A program made the translations under genes and the position numbers. The notes under the pieces are model-generated. The model ran no database searches and was not told where the DNA came from. It saw nothing but the letters and a program-made list of their open reading frames with translations. Positions 25,166 to 37,045 of a DNA stretch of 64,000 bases are shown here, one piece after another. Every line of letters begins with the position of its first letter. Position 1 is the first letter of the stretch. Origin of the DNA: Sordaria brevicollis. Lineage: Eukaryota; Ascomycota; Sordariomycetes; Sordariales; Sordariaceae. The DNA lies in NCBI GenBank assembly GCA_033439795.1, contig JAUTDP010000005.1, forward strand, positions 744,001-808,000, given 5' to 3'.

Positions 25166-25269
25166 CTTTAAGAATATTAAATTCCCTCCTAAAGATTAAA
25201 TTAATAAGTACTTATTTTAGAAAGAATTTAAAAGAAGTATTATTAGAAAGTATAAAGGTAAATAAAAGA

Positions 25270-25640
25270 TTTTTAAAGGATTATTTAGGTAGATTTATAT
25301 TAATTATATCCTATATTATAATAGGTAATAATAGAAAAATTTTATTTATAAATAATATACTTATTAATTCGGGAATAAACGGTAAAATTTTTGTAAATAA
25401 GGACTTTATTAGTAATATAATAAAATAAGGAATAAAGAGGCTATATAATTTTTAACCTTATGTAGTAGGGGGGTATACTGGATAATATAATAAAATAATC
25501 GATTAATATTTATAGGGTACCATTGAAATATAAGGATAGAAATTCGAAAAAAAAATAATAATTGTTATTAATTAGGGATATAATATTATTTTAAATAAAT
25601 ATTAACTAAGAAAGTATAAAATTTTAATCGATATTATAAA
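25270..25640 (+). pseudogene. Chromovirus copy 1 protease remnant
   Basis: ILINSGINGKIFVNKDF near 25,350-25,400 matches the LIDSGA..NFI pattern of retropepsins with the catalytic Asp changed to Asn. Copy 2 shows the same motif and the same Asp loss 17,486 bp further on. Confidence 0.8.
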
Positions 25641-26249
25641 TACGAAATTTATTTTTAATAAAATAATTATTATTCTCTTAATTTTTAATAAGTAAATTAC
25701 CGAATTCGAAAATTTCGTTAAAATTATAATACTATTTCCTTTAGTAAAATATAACCGACCGATTAAATTTTTCAAAGAATTAAAGGAACGATTAACCCGA
25801 CGCGGGGAAAACGAAGATTTAATAAAAATAAAACGTTAATTATTAGATTAACGCGCCCTAAAACGGGAAGAAGAGGACGCGATATTTATACGATGTAAAT
25901 ATATCGAAATATTCGAAATCGAACGAAAGAATAATCTTTATTAAAGAGAAGATATATATAGCCGATATTGATTAAAATATAATGGCGTAAAATAATATAA
26001 ATATTATAATAATTTCGCCGTTGTTAGTATTAATATTTTCTTTATATTTATTAAATAAAAATATATAAGAATTATTAATTTTTACGAATTCGACCGATTT
26101 ATTAACGATTAAAAGAGATAGGCCTTCGCTAAAAATAAAGTAGAATTATATAAACGAATTAGGAAAGAAATTTTTAAATACGCTTATAAATATTTCAATA
26201 TATTTAGTAAGAAGGAATTTAATATTTTATTAAATTATTATATTAGCGA

Positions 26250-27420
26250 TTATAAAATTAATTTAATAAATAGAGCGAAACCCGAAAACTTCGATTATAA
26301 TCCGTTATATAAGATATTAATAAATAAATTAGAAATTTATTAAAAATACGTTAATAAAATATTAATTAAAAGCTTTATCGAAAATAATTTAATACTTTAG
26401 GCTACGCTTATTCTCTTCGTACTTAAAATTAATAGTAAATTAAAATTTTATATTAATTATTGAAAATTCAACGTTATTATTAAAAAAGACCGGTATCCGT
26501 TATTATTAATCGATAAAATTATTATTAAGATTAATTAAATAAAGATTTTTTCGAAAATTAATATTAAATAAGCCTTTTATCGAATCCGTATATATTTAAA
26601 CGACGAAGAATTTATAATATTCCGAATAAAATACAACGCTTATAAATATAAAATCTTACCCTTTAAATTAATTAATAAGTTATTAATATTTTAATATTAT
26701 ATTAACGAAACGTTAATAGGTTATTTCGACGATTTTCATAATATATATATTAACGATATCTTTATTTTTTCGAACAATTTAAAAGAGTATAGGATTTATA
26801 TTAAGAAGGTATTAGCTAAATTAGAGGCGGCCGGTTTATAGGCGGATTTAAATAAATACGAATTTTACGTTAAAAAAGTTAAATTCCTAAATTTTATTAT
26901 TAAAATTAATAGTATATCGGTAGACCCTTAAAAAATTATAATTATAAAGGATTAGTAAATTTTAACGAATATATAACGGATATAATCTTTCTTAAATTTT
27001 TATTATTTTTATAAGCGTTTCGTTAAAGATTATAATCGAATAGTAAAGCTTTTGATAATTATAATTAGGAAAGGAGAAATCTTTAATTAGAATAAAAATT
27101 ATTAAATTATACTTAAAGAATTTAAAAATCGTTAATTATTAACGTTTATTTTAGCCTATTTCTAATACGAATACCTAATACGTATAGAAATAAATATATT
27201 TAATAAAGTAGTAATTAGTGTACTATTATAATTAATTAATAACGAATGGTAATTAATTACCTTTTATTTAAAAATAATATATAATATAGAATATAATTAT
27301 TTTATTTATAATAAAAAATTAATAATTATTATTAGAGCCTTATAATATTAGAAAGTTAAATTTATTAATTTATACGAGCCCTTTTTAATCTTAATAGATA
27401 ATAAAACCTTTAAGTAATTT
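26250..27420 (+). pseudogene. Chromovirus copy 1 reverse transcriptase and RNase H remnant
   Basis: One plus frame starting at 26,401 reads ATLILFVLK, KKDRYPLLLIDKII, FSKINIK*AFYRIRIYLNDEEF (with a stop), YKILPFKLIN, YFDDF...IYINDIFIF (the YIDD box altered to YIND, near 26,745) and LKEYRIYIKKVLAKLEAAGL. RNase H follows with RIEINIFNKVVISVLL near 27,185-27,225 and IRAL near 27,335. Stops are TAA/TAG/TGA consistent with RIP. Confidence 0.9.
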
Positions 27421-27989
27421 AGTATTAAAAGATTCTTAAATTTATAATAAGCCGGGTAAATCGAATTCCTATCCTAATATTATTTCATTATTTTTTACCG
27501 GCTAAAAGAGGAAAATAATATAATAGACGTATTATTAAGGAAGGTAAAAGATTTAAAGAATTAAAAAGTAAAGTAAAAAGTATAAAGGACTTTCTAAATT
27601 TTTAAAAACTTCGATAATAATCGAATAATATAATTTAATAATATAATTAATAATATTAATGTAATTTACATATCGATTATATCTCTAAGTACGGCTATTA
27701 TAAAAATTAACCCTAAAATCGTAAAAGGAATTTAAAAAGAATAATTAAAAGGCTATTTATTTACAGATCGCTTTATTTTCGAAAATAAAATATATTTAAA
27801 TTTAAAAATTTATTAAAATATAATTAAAAGGGGGGAGAACGGGTATCGATTTATTACTAATAAAATTCTTACCCGTTTCGATAAATTTATTATATTATTT
27901 AATACCCTAAAAACCTAAATTATTTATAAATTATATATAAAAATTACTATCGTTTATTTAGGTTAAAATAAAATAAAACGCTTAATATT

Positions 27990-28720
27990 TATATAGTATT
28001 AATAATTAGGAATAACCGGTAACGTTAATCGCTTTATTACTAATTATATAATATATTATATTTCGAAGATTCCCCGGGATAAGACCTTTAGTAAATTAAA
28101 ACCTATTTTAACGGTTTAATATATTTAATAAAGTTTAATTATAAATTTTAAAATTATATTTAAAAATAAATAAAAATTCGATAATATATTCGTAATAGTA
28201 AACCGATTTAATAAAATATTATAAATTATCCTTTATTTTATAATAGTAATAACCCGAAATACGGCCTATATATATTATAAAAGCCCTTACTATATTTATA
28301 GATTATTAAACGAAATTATTTCGAATAGAAGCCTTTAATTTATATTGGATTTTATAAACGAATTAATTAAAATTTTAAATATTAAGTAGAAATTAACTTC
28401 TTCGGGATATAATTAAATTGCGGAGTAAACCGAAATTATAAACGAATATTTCGATTAACGTCTTCGTCCCTTCGTTAATTACTTTTAAAATAATTAATTA
28501 AAAACGATCCTAGTAATAAATATAATATAAATAAATATATTATATAATAATTTAAATAGAATATAATTATATAAAGTATTAAAAGGATTCCCGATATTTA
28601 GAACTTTAGATTAAAAAATTCGAATTAATTTCAATAGTGTATAATTAATAATTAAAGAGAAATTTAATTAAGAAAACGTATAAAATTTAATAAATTAAAT
28701 CCGAAAATACGTAAATAAAG
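27990..28720 (+). pseudogene. Chromovirus copy 1 integrase remnant
   Basis: FDNIFVIVNRFNKIL (28,170-28,215; family FD.I.VVVDR.SK), TRNTAYIYYKSPYYIYRLLNEIISNRSLQFI (28,255-28,350; first part GLP..I.SDRG.QF) and AEQTE.INEYF (28,420-28,455; NQ.IE.YLR) mark the catalytic core. Core Asp residues are changed to Asn. Confidence 0.8.
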
Positions 28721-29049
28721 CAAAAAAATTTATTATTAAAATTCAAAAGCGGATAATTAAATAATTAAATAAATATCGATACGTCTTGAATTTCGGACCT
28801 AGTAATAAAATATTTATTATTATACGGAGCGAATTTATAAACCGATTAAATTATAAATTCGATTTTCTTTTAACGAATTAGTATTTTAAAATTAAGGAAA
28901 AATATAACTATTCGTTTAAATTAAAGGTATTAAAGGGTTAAAAAAGAATAAATATCTTTTATATTAATAGGTTTCGGAAATATCCTAATAATTTATTACC
29001 CGGTTAAGAAATAAAAAAATTAATAAGGGAGTATATAAAAAATAATATC

Positions 29050-29225
29050 GAATAGGAAATAGAGGAAATCCTAATTTCTTAAATATATTTTAATAAATTC
29101 TAATACCGAATAAATTAAAAAGAATATAATCCGGACCCGAAATTCTACGACGTTAAGAATTTTAAAAATTTATTTAAATTATTACAAATTTATTACGAAG
29201 CGTATTTAAAATACCTAAGCCCGCC
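29050..29225 (+). pseudogene. Chromovirus copy 1 chromodomain remnant
   Basis: The C-terminal frame reads EEILIS..YFNKFQYRIN then KEYNPDPKFYDVKNFKNL, matching the chromodomain pattern VE.IL..R...G.L.Y.VKW.GY...D..... In chromoviruses this module binds methylated histone H3 and steers integration into heterochromatin. The Trp of the VKW motif is a RIP stop here. Confidence 0.75.
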
Positions 29226-29411
29226 GTTATATTTAGAAGAATAATTATAGAAAATAAAAATAAAAAAATTCGATAAAAATTATCCGGATAATAATATTCC
29301 TTTAAAATAAGGTACGAAAAAGCTAAGGAAGATAATAGGCGTTAAAAAATAAGGGATTTACTTTATATATAATAATAATTTTAATATTTCGAAAATTCGG
29401 GGCGAATTTTT

Positions 29412-29428
29412 TTCGGAGGGGGGGGTAA
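29412..29428 (+). promoter_or_regulatory. Polypurine tract of chromovirus copy 1
   Basis: cggagggggggggtaa directly before the 3' LTR. Copy 2 has cggaagggggggtag at the same place. Confidence 0.85.
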
Positions 29429-29679
29429 TATTATAATATTAACGGATAAAATCCTTATTTAGCGGATCGATTATCGTTCGAATAATTACCTAAAGGTTAA
29501 CCGCACTAATATACGTAATTACGTACCGCCTTCGTAAATCGCCTACGCCTAAATATAAAACCCTAGCGCGGGGCGCGCCCTTTATTCGTTTTCTTCTTTT
29601 CTTCTTCATTTTATAATTCTATAATAGACCTAAATTCAACGTATTAAATTTATTTCTCGTAACTACGTCGTTCGTAATA
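29429..29679 (+). repeat. Chromovirus copy 1 3' LTR
   Basis: 251 bp, aligns without obvious indels to 22439-22689. Differences are C/T and G/A. Confidence 0.93.
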
Positions 29680-29684
29680 ATTTT

Positions 29685-31450
29685 TATAAATTTCTAGCGG
29701 ACGGGTTAATTTTTATTCTCTAGTATCTTCTTTTCTACTTTAATTTATATTATAAACGTAATTTTACAATCCTTAAGCGGTTTTACTTTTTAGGCAAATT
29801 AAAATACGAATTTCCTAAGGAAATTACTAATACCGATATAACGTTCGAAGTTAATTAAATCGATAGGTATTTTAATATCCCGGATCGCGGTAATTCAATC
29901 TTCGGTTATTATTAAGCCGAATATTAATATTTTATAGCCTAAAAAACAAATTAATAAATAGACTACGAATAATTTCTTTACTATAATATTTAAATTAATT
30001 TTCTTAAATAACTTTAAAATTATTTCGATATAAATAAAGTATTCTTCGGTTATATCGTTAAAAACAATAATATTATTAATATAAACTATTACAAAAATTT
30101 AATAAGGGTAAAATCGCCTATCTATAAACCTTTAAACGTAAAATAATAAATTCTTATAACCTATTAAAATAACGTTTAACCTTTTTAAACCTTTAGGGCT
30201 AATTAGGATTATTCTATTATAATAATAGGAATAAACGGAGAATTAATAAAAAAAGGCTAAATTATCGAAAATATTAATAAAACGTTTATTTTATATACGG
30301 GTAATAATAGAATTTTAAATTAATAGAGGGTAAAAATTACTAATAATAACCCTATTAATAGGCCGCTAATCGATAACAACCCTCGCTTTATATTTACTAT
30401 TTACCGTCTTTTAAATTACGAAATAAAAGTATTTAAAGGGAGTAGGACGCTTTATTTATTCTAATTTTCCATCTTCGTATATTTTATTAAACGTTTCGTT
30501 TAAAATTTTTATATCCTTTAAATTAAATTAATATAAGCGAAATGCAATTTTCTTATAATATTAATTATCGATTAAATCGACGTATAATATTTTATTTTCG
30601 TCGATAATAATAATATTAATATTATTATAAACGTTATATTTATTAATTATTATTTTAATTTTTTTAGTAAAGGCCGGATCCTTTATATAAATCGTAATGC
30701 CGAAATTAAATTTAATTTCGGAGATATTCTCGACTTTACCGATTTTTAAGGACGGAATTTTAATTTAAATTTATTTTATTAAATAAAGCGAATTATTTTC
30801 TATTAAGGGTTTATCTTCGGGAATTAATTTAATAATTTCTTTTACCGCCTTATTATTTTTCAAATTTAATATAAGGGTTATTCTCTCTAATTCCTTTATA
30901 TAATTAAACTCTTCTCCGATTTCTTTATTTACGACGGCCAATATAGCTTAGGCTTAATCGAAAGAAATCGATTTATACCTATTGAAATTGATATTCCGAA
31001 TCGTTTTAAATCGTTAATTTCTATAAAATCGTATCGGAATTAGGTTCGGGTTCGTTATTAAAATAAACCTAATTATATTTATATCGAAGATATAATTACG
31101 GATATATTTATTTTAAAATACGAATATAAAATCCTTTAATATATTAATTAATATAATAATATTAAAGTAAATATAATTTATAGGTATTCGTATTTTATAA
31201 TATAGCGGAATTATTATATTATAATTAATTATAATTTTACGGGTAATTAATTTTATTCTATTATAAATTTTAATAATTATATTATAATATAAATCGATTT
31301 TTATTATATTAAATTTAAAATCGATTAAAATTATATTCGGGATAATTTAAAACGTGCCGAATAAGAATTTGGCTAAGAATTTATTAATAATTTAAATTTT
31401 AATATAGAATTTAATTCGAATTATTTTATTGTTTATTATTCTTATTATAA
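29685..31450 (-). pseudogene. G2 protease and reverse transcriptase remnant
   Basis: On the minus strand near 30,090-30,060 the frame reads IVYINNIIVF, the catalytic (A)VYIDDIVVF box of gypsy RT with both Asp changed to Asn. Upstream (to about 31,450) the minus frame is AT-rich with stops and should hold the RT fingers and protease. Chromovirus copy 1 interrupts the gene just downstream, so RNase H resumes at 22,438. Confidence 0.75.
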
Positions 31451-34400
31451 ATAAATCGAAATTTATTTATTATTTTAAAATTATATTACTTTTTATAATA
31501 TTGAAATTCTTTTCGATTAAATTATCGAATTCGACGTTAATATTTTTTTAAAGGAAATTTTAATCGATAAGGATATTAAAGTAATTTATATCGATATAAA
31601 TTATATATTCGGGGCCGAATTCGGTAAATTGGATTATAATTTAAAAGAAGGTATATAATATTCTTTCGATTTTAAAGGGTATTAATTTAGCGTTAATTAT
31701 AAGGAGATTAAGGCCGATTAATTTAAGGCTTATTATTATTATAACGGTAACGTTTAATTAAATAAATTATAATTCTAATTTAAATTTATAATAATCGTTA
31801 TTTAAAGTATATTAGAATATATAACGACGAATTTTAAATCGCTAGTAGTATTTTTTATACGTAATTCGTTTTAAATTACCGGGAAGTATAAAATAAATTG
31901 AAAATTAATTATATTTATTAATTATATAATAAAACGCGGACGTAATACCGGCGTTAGTAAATATAAAGGCTTTTTCTTCGTTAGAATTAAAATAGTAATT
32001 ATATTCTTTAAAATTTTAAATACGAAATTAATAAATTTCCTCGTCGGATTCGTTACTTATATTAATAATAATTTTATATTCTTTATTAATTAAAAAGGTG
32101 CCGTTGGAACGGCGTACGCCGGGTTTAACCTAGCGGCGGTAAAAGCGTTTATATAGGTAATAAATTTAAAATAGTTTCTTATTTCCTTCTTTTTAAAATT
32201 TACCCTTATTACGGGCCTTTTAACGGTCGGATTTATTAGCGAAATTCTATTTTTATTTATTTTATTAATTAAAACGGCGGCCTAAATTGCGGGGCGGGTA
32301 ATTTAAGCCGCGGCTATATATAATAGTATTTATAGGAGTTAAAATAATTTATTAATAATTCGATTTAATTATAACGTAATAGGAACCGTTAATAAACAAA
32401 TATTAAGTTTTAAAGGCGGGTAAAATTAAACGAATATTTTCGAATAAAGTGAACTTTCCTTTTAATTCGGTTTTCATAAAATGAATATTAAAATTAATAT
32501 TATAGCCGTCGAAATTATTAATCAAATTAAATCGATAAATTTCGGTTTTGTATTCGATATATTTAATAAAATTATTAATCGTTATATTATAAGACGGTTT
32601 TTAAATTAATTAATATAAGTTAAAGTAAATAGCGAATTAAATACGGGAATTAATATTAAAGGTATTATTATTTCTAAATTCGCGGTTTTAATATAAAATT
32701 TAAAAAACTATAATATAAATTAATTTATTAATAATATAATCTTCGTATAAATATTTAATAGAATCGAATTTAATTAGGATTTAATTTTTTATCGGCTTGA
32801 AGTAGGTAATTAAAACGGCCTTCTAAGTATTTAAATCGATTTTATAAGTTATTCGCTATTAGGGATTTAATTAAATTATTTATTAAATTTTAATTATTCT
32901 ATAAAATAATTTATTAAAATTAAGGCGTAAATATTCGATGCGGGCCGGGGTTATAATATTCGATATAATAAATTCGAAGAATAAATAAACCAATTTATAA
33001 TAAATATCCCTTTTATATATATAATACTTATAATTTTAATATTCAAATTTAAATATATCGGGGTAGAAAAAACCGGCTTATTTAATTTTTTATCCTTAGA
33101 GATTTTTATTAGGATTATCGCGGTTAAAAGCGTTATTAAAATTAATAGCGAATTTAATAGCGATTTAATTTAAAGTTTAGACGTTATTATTAACGATTAT
33201 TATTATTATAGTTTGGATTATAGTAATAAATTCGGCTCCGTCGAATTAATTTTACTAATTTCCGCTCTAATTTTAATTAGTAAATTAATTTTAAAATTAA
33301 TCCTCCCCTTAATTTTAACTTTAAACCTAACCGCGTTTTTAGGATTAGGAATTACCGTTACCCTAATTATATATATTTATATAGGATATAGGGTTAAAAG
33401 ATTTTACTTTAAGGTTAAAATCCTAATTAAATTATTTTATATTTCGTTTAAATATAATTTAAACGGTATTAATTAAAAATCCTATAAATTTAAGGATTTA
33501 ATTAGCTACTTTTAATAAGAAAATTATTAAACCTAATAACGGTTTTTGAAGTATTTAAAATCGTAATTAATTCGGTTTAATTAAAACGTTTAATAAATTC
33601 TAAATTAATTATTAATAATTATTATAAAAAATTTTTAACGTTATATCCAGCGAATAATTATTAGGAGAATATATCGAATTAATTAGGGGAGGAAAAAGAT
33701 TTCGAAAAGGGTTACGAAATTGGGATAGAATTTTCTCCCTTTTTTTATCGGTTTAATAGGGTAGGGACGGGGTAAAAATAATTTTATATTAATTTTCGTT
33801 TTTTTTTCTACGCTCTTTATTCTATTAATTCTTTCTTTATTTTTATTTTTCGATTTATCAAATTCTATTTTATAAAATTTAAATTAAGGACGAAAATTAT
33901 CTTAAAGGAAGAGCGGCCTTATAATAAATCGGTCTCGGTATTAAATAGCGTCCTTATTATTTATAACCGATTTTATAATTATTCGAAAATTTAAGCCGGT
34001 ACTTTTTATCGGTTTATTTTTAAAATTACTTTTTTAATAGAATTTTTAAATTAAATTTAGGTTAAGCGAATTAATAATTTAATCTTTTTAGGATAAGGGA
34101 GAATTTAGTAGTCGGGGTTTTTATTATATATAATTATTAATTTAAATTAATAAAGGAGGGGACGGGGTATCGATTTATATAGGAAATAAATTGCTTTAAA
34201 TTGGCTATAACTTATAATAGGCCTTAAAATCTTTTATATAATTCTAAAAATCTTCTATTAATATAAAAAATTAAATAAATACCCCCTACGGGTTTAAATT
34301 AAATTATACTATAATTAATATTTTAAGGGCGTTTAAAAACTTTTTATTATTCATATTAATATAAAGTAGGGTATATATTAATAATAATTATAATATATAG

Positions 34401-35800
34401 GAAAGTTCCCGAAATAAGTATATTAAAAATTAAATCTTTCGTATTATTATATAACGCGTTTCGTTTTAATATTTAATTTACAATTTAAAGGAATTGGGTA
34501 ATTATAAATATAAAATATCCTTTAATTTAATGGTTATATTAAAAATAAATTTAGATTCGATATATTAATATCTTCCTATTTTAGGGCGGATTTTAATATT
34601 TGAAATATTAACGGCGGTAATAATTTAATTACGCCTCTCCGGCTTAGGCCGGGCTTTAAATTCGGGTCCGGCATTAATTTTACGATTAATTACGGTAAAA
34701 TAACGTTGAATTCTTATAGGAGACGAAGTTAAATATTTCTCCGATTCGGATTAAATATTAATTTAAACATTAATATCGGTAAAAAAACGACGACCTTTTA
34801 TAGGAAATGAAATTTAATATTTCTCTAATTCGGTTCGGGCTTTAATTTAATAATTAATAGCGGTAAAAGAATATCGAACTCTTAAGGGAAATAAAATTCG
34901 ATACCTCTTTAATTAGATTTTAATTACTTATAGTAAATTAAATATAAATTTTTCATTTAAAATAATATAAGGGTCGTCCTTATCGGTTTTTAAACCGGTA
35001 TTTATTTCGTTTTTAAGGGCGGAGACGTCTATTTTATTTAAAGAAAGTAACGGATTATAAAAATAATATAAACCGGAATTTAATATAAATAAGTACTATA
35101 AATTTATAATAATTACGTTTTTTATATATAATATTTAATTTTATACGTATTCGGGGTCCGAAACGTCGTAATAAAAGAAAACGGAATAATTATTAAATTT
35201 ATAATTAGATTTTATACCGTTATTATTACTTTAAGAAAGTAAATCGTTTTAATTATCGAATTAATTAAAAGAATTTTAAATATTAAATATAGGTAGGACG
35301 AATTTTTATATTTATTATAATTCGATTTAAAGAAATATAATAAGGGATTAATTATTTTAAATAAATTTAATAATTTATTTAAAAAGGCTTTTAAAGATAT
35401 AATAATCTAAACCCTAATAAATTAAATATAGGGGTAATATTATTAACCGTTTCGTAATTCGAATCGACGTTAATAAGGTTAATTCGATTTTTAAAGGTTA
35501 TAGTAAAGAGTTAATAACCGTTTTAAATCGTCTTTTCGAATTATTTAACGTAATTCGGTATTATAGCGTTATCGGATTCGTATAGACGAAATTTAATATA
35601 TACCGAAGGTCTTATTAAATTATAAAATCTTTATGGTCGAATATAAATATTAATAAATAATAAAATAGGACGAAAAATAATAATAATGCGAAGCGGGGCT
35701 AAGCCGAAGCGTTAAAAAATTCTTCGGGTTAGGTATTTATTACGAAATTTTTAAAAGAAAGGAAGAATATTAATAATTAAAATTATTATTAGGTATTATT
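31450..35800 (-). pseudogene. G2 gag and leader region, unresolved
   Basis: 4.3 kb of RIP-degraded sequence between the G2 protease and its 5' LTR. Minus-strand frames in 32,100-32,600 are charged, but I cannot identify a capsid or zinc knuckle. An 84-bp tandem repeat lies at 34,630-34,930. The 87-codon plus-strand open frame at 33213-33476 is hydrophobic low-complexity and taken as chance. Confidence 0.4.
34630..34930 (-). repeat. 84-bp tandem repeat, at least 3 units
   Basis: The block ttataggagacgaagttaaa recurs as ttataggaaatgaaatttaa and ttaagggaaataaaattcga at exactly 84-bp steps (34,714, 34,798, 34,882). The unit equals 28 codons and keeps frame. It lies in the gag/leader part of G2. 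Confidence 0.8.
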
Positions 35801-36055
35801 TATTAAATAGTATAAATTTATAGCGTAAAATCCTTAATAAATTAAATAATTATAGAATACGATAATTAATTTAGGAGAGAGATCGAATCGAAGTTCGACC
35901 TCTCGGCTATTTATTTATATATAGGAGTTAATTCGGGTCGTCCTTGACCCGACTCTTACGATATTTGAAGGAGAAGGTGAGTTTACGACCGAATTTACGA
36001 CCGATTTGATGTCGAGTCGTGGCTCGTCTCGATTTATCCCCTTTTTTCCTTTACA
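35801..36055 (-). repeat. G2 5' LTR
   Basis: 255 bp pairing with 17438-17692. It begins TATTAAATAG on the plus strand (RIP of TGTTAAATAG) and ends CCTTTACA. The right half (about 35,930-36,050) is hardly mutated, while the left half is. Confidence 0.92.
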
Positions 36056-36060
36056 CTTCG

Positions 36061-36530
36061 GATACTTTATTTATAAATAATAAAATAAATCGAAAGAGTT
36101 TTTAAAACTTTATAATTAAACTTTTTAATAATTTTATTTAATAGGGCGTAATTAAATAAACGATAATTATAATTTTAATAATAGAAGTAGAATTACTCTC
36201 GTTAAATTTAATAATTAAGGAAGTTATTTTTACCGCTCGTTTAATTTAATAGTTCATTAACCTTATTAATTTAATACTTATAATTTTATACGATAATACC
36301 CAAATTATTCGATTCGTTACTATAAAGAACGCTTAAATTAATATTAAATTCCGGTATATCGATATTTATAATTATTAAGTTCGTTAGGAAACTAAAAAGG
36401 GGATAATTAAAATCGACTATAAGGAAATAAATAAAATACTAGCGGATAGAATAATAAAGGTTTTAATTATTAATAAATATACTAAATTCCGGGAAATATT
36501 GGGTATAGAATCTTCTCGAGCTTTACGAGG
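36061..36530 (+). pseudogene. Copia RNase H remnant, part 2
   Basis: The plus frame continues from 17437: DTLFINNKINRKS at 36,059-36,099, FRYIDIYNY near 36,350, ETKKGIIKIDYKEINKILADRIIKVLI (36,390-36,465) and YTKFREILGIE. This is the copia RNase H end (H..R......G.......T..QLAD.LTK.L). Stops are RIP-type. Confidence 0.85.
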
Positions 36531-36671
36531 TTCCCGAAGTAAAAGGCTATTATTAAAATTAAATAAAATCGAAAATAAAGAATAAGGTTTTTAAGGTCAA
36601 TAATAGGTCTTTTTATATTTAATTTATAATTTTCTCTATTATTCTAATTTTATTTTAATAATTATAATTGA

Positions 36672-36678
36672 AGGGGTA
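36672..36678 (+). promoter_or_regulatory. Polypurine tract of copia
   Basis: aaggggta-type tract directly before the 3' LTR TG at 36679. Confidence 0.6.
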
Positions 36679-36994
36679 TGTCGGAAAATTTAGTATTATA
36701 GTTATTGAATATAGGGATTATAGGTAGTATTATAACTTTTAATTAGCTCTAAATAATTTTGACGTTATAATTGTTAATTGTAGCTCTGTGCGTTAGTCTT
36801 AGACTAAGGGAATAGCTTTATTTAAGGGTAGCTTTAGGAAGACGTAATGCTTTGGTTTATAAATTTGTATATAAACCTTTAAACTCCTTCGTTTAACAGG
36901 GATTAATTTATTAAAAACTCTTTAGACTTCTTCAAATCAATCTATTTGGTTACCTTAATAGACCTTTCATTACCCTGATAGTATTTTTGATAAT
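36679..36994 (+). repeat. Copia 3' LTR
   Basis: Starts TGTCGGAAAATTTAG. It is more RIP-mutated than the 5' LTR at its start, but its last 100 bp are nearly intact. It carries a 7-bp duplication (ttaattg) missing from the 5' LTR. Confidence 0.85.
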
Positions 36995-37045
36995 AAATGT
37001 GCTGCAAATTAGCTTGCTTCGGCTACGAGACTTTCCGCTTAAGGG
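36992..37045 (+). repeat. 54-bp direct repeat flanking copia, right copy
   Basis: Matches 12257-12310 over all 54 bp except ggcCacg to ggcTacg and cgagGct to cgagAct. It overlaps the apparent LTR end by about 3 bases. Confidence 0.9.

Larger units (their letters stand above)
22439..29679 (+). mobile_element. Chromovirus-type Ty3/gypsy element, copy 1
   Basis: 7241 bp with 251-bp LTRs and target duplication GTTTT (22434-22438) / ATTTT (29680-29684), one RIP transition apart. The plus-strand order is gag with zinc knuckle, protease, RT, RNase H, integrase, chromodomain. It inserted into the RT/RNase H junction of G2. Copy 2 at 39925-47165 has the same length. All frames are RIP-broken. Confidence 0.95.
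17438..36055 (-). mobile_element. Ty3/gypsy element G2, carrying chromovirus copy 1
   Basis: The LTRs at 17438-17692 and 35801-36055 are both 255 bp. The target duplication CTTCG is exact (17433-17437 and 36056-36060). Protease-RT, RNase H and integrase read on the minus strand. Without the nested 7246 bp it is about 11.4 kb, long for the family. Removing it restores the copia frame (...KITS | DTLFINNKINRKS). All coding sequence is RIP-ruined. Confidence 0.93.
12311..36994 (+). mobile_element. Ty1/copia element, split by nested insertions
   Basis: The order of remnants on the plus strand is gag, protease, integrase, reverse transcriptase, RNase H, which is the copia order. The LTRs are at 12311-12619 and 36679-36994. 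The element is interrupted by a 291-bp insert at 16241 and by gypsy element G2 at 17438-36055. Removing both plus one duplication each leaves about 5.8 kb, and the reading frame rejoins at both sites. Coding parts are RIP-ruined. A 54-bp repeat, not a 5-bp duplication, flanks the whole element. Confidence 0.88.

Noticed and set aside
33213..33476. Plus-strand open frame of 87 codons in G2
   Set aside because: Hydrophobic Leu/Ile composition from AT-rich DNA and antisense to the element; chance frame.
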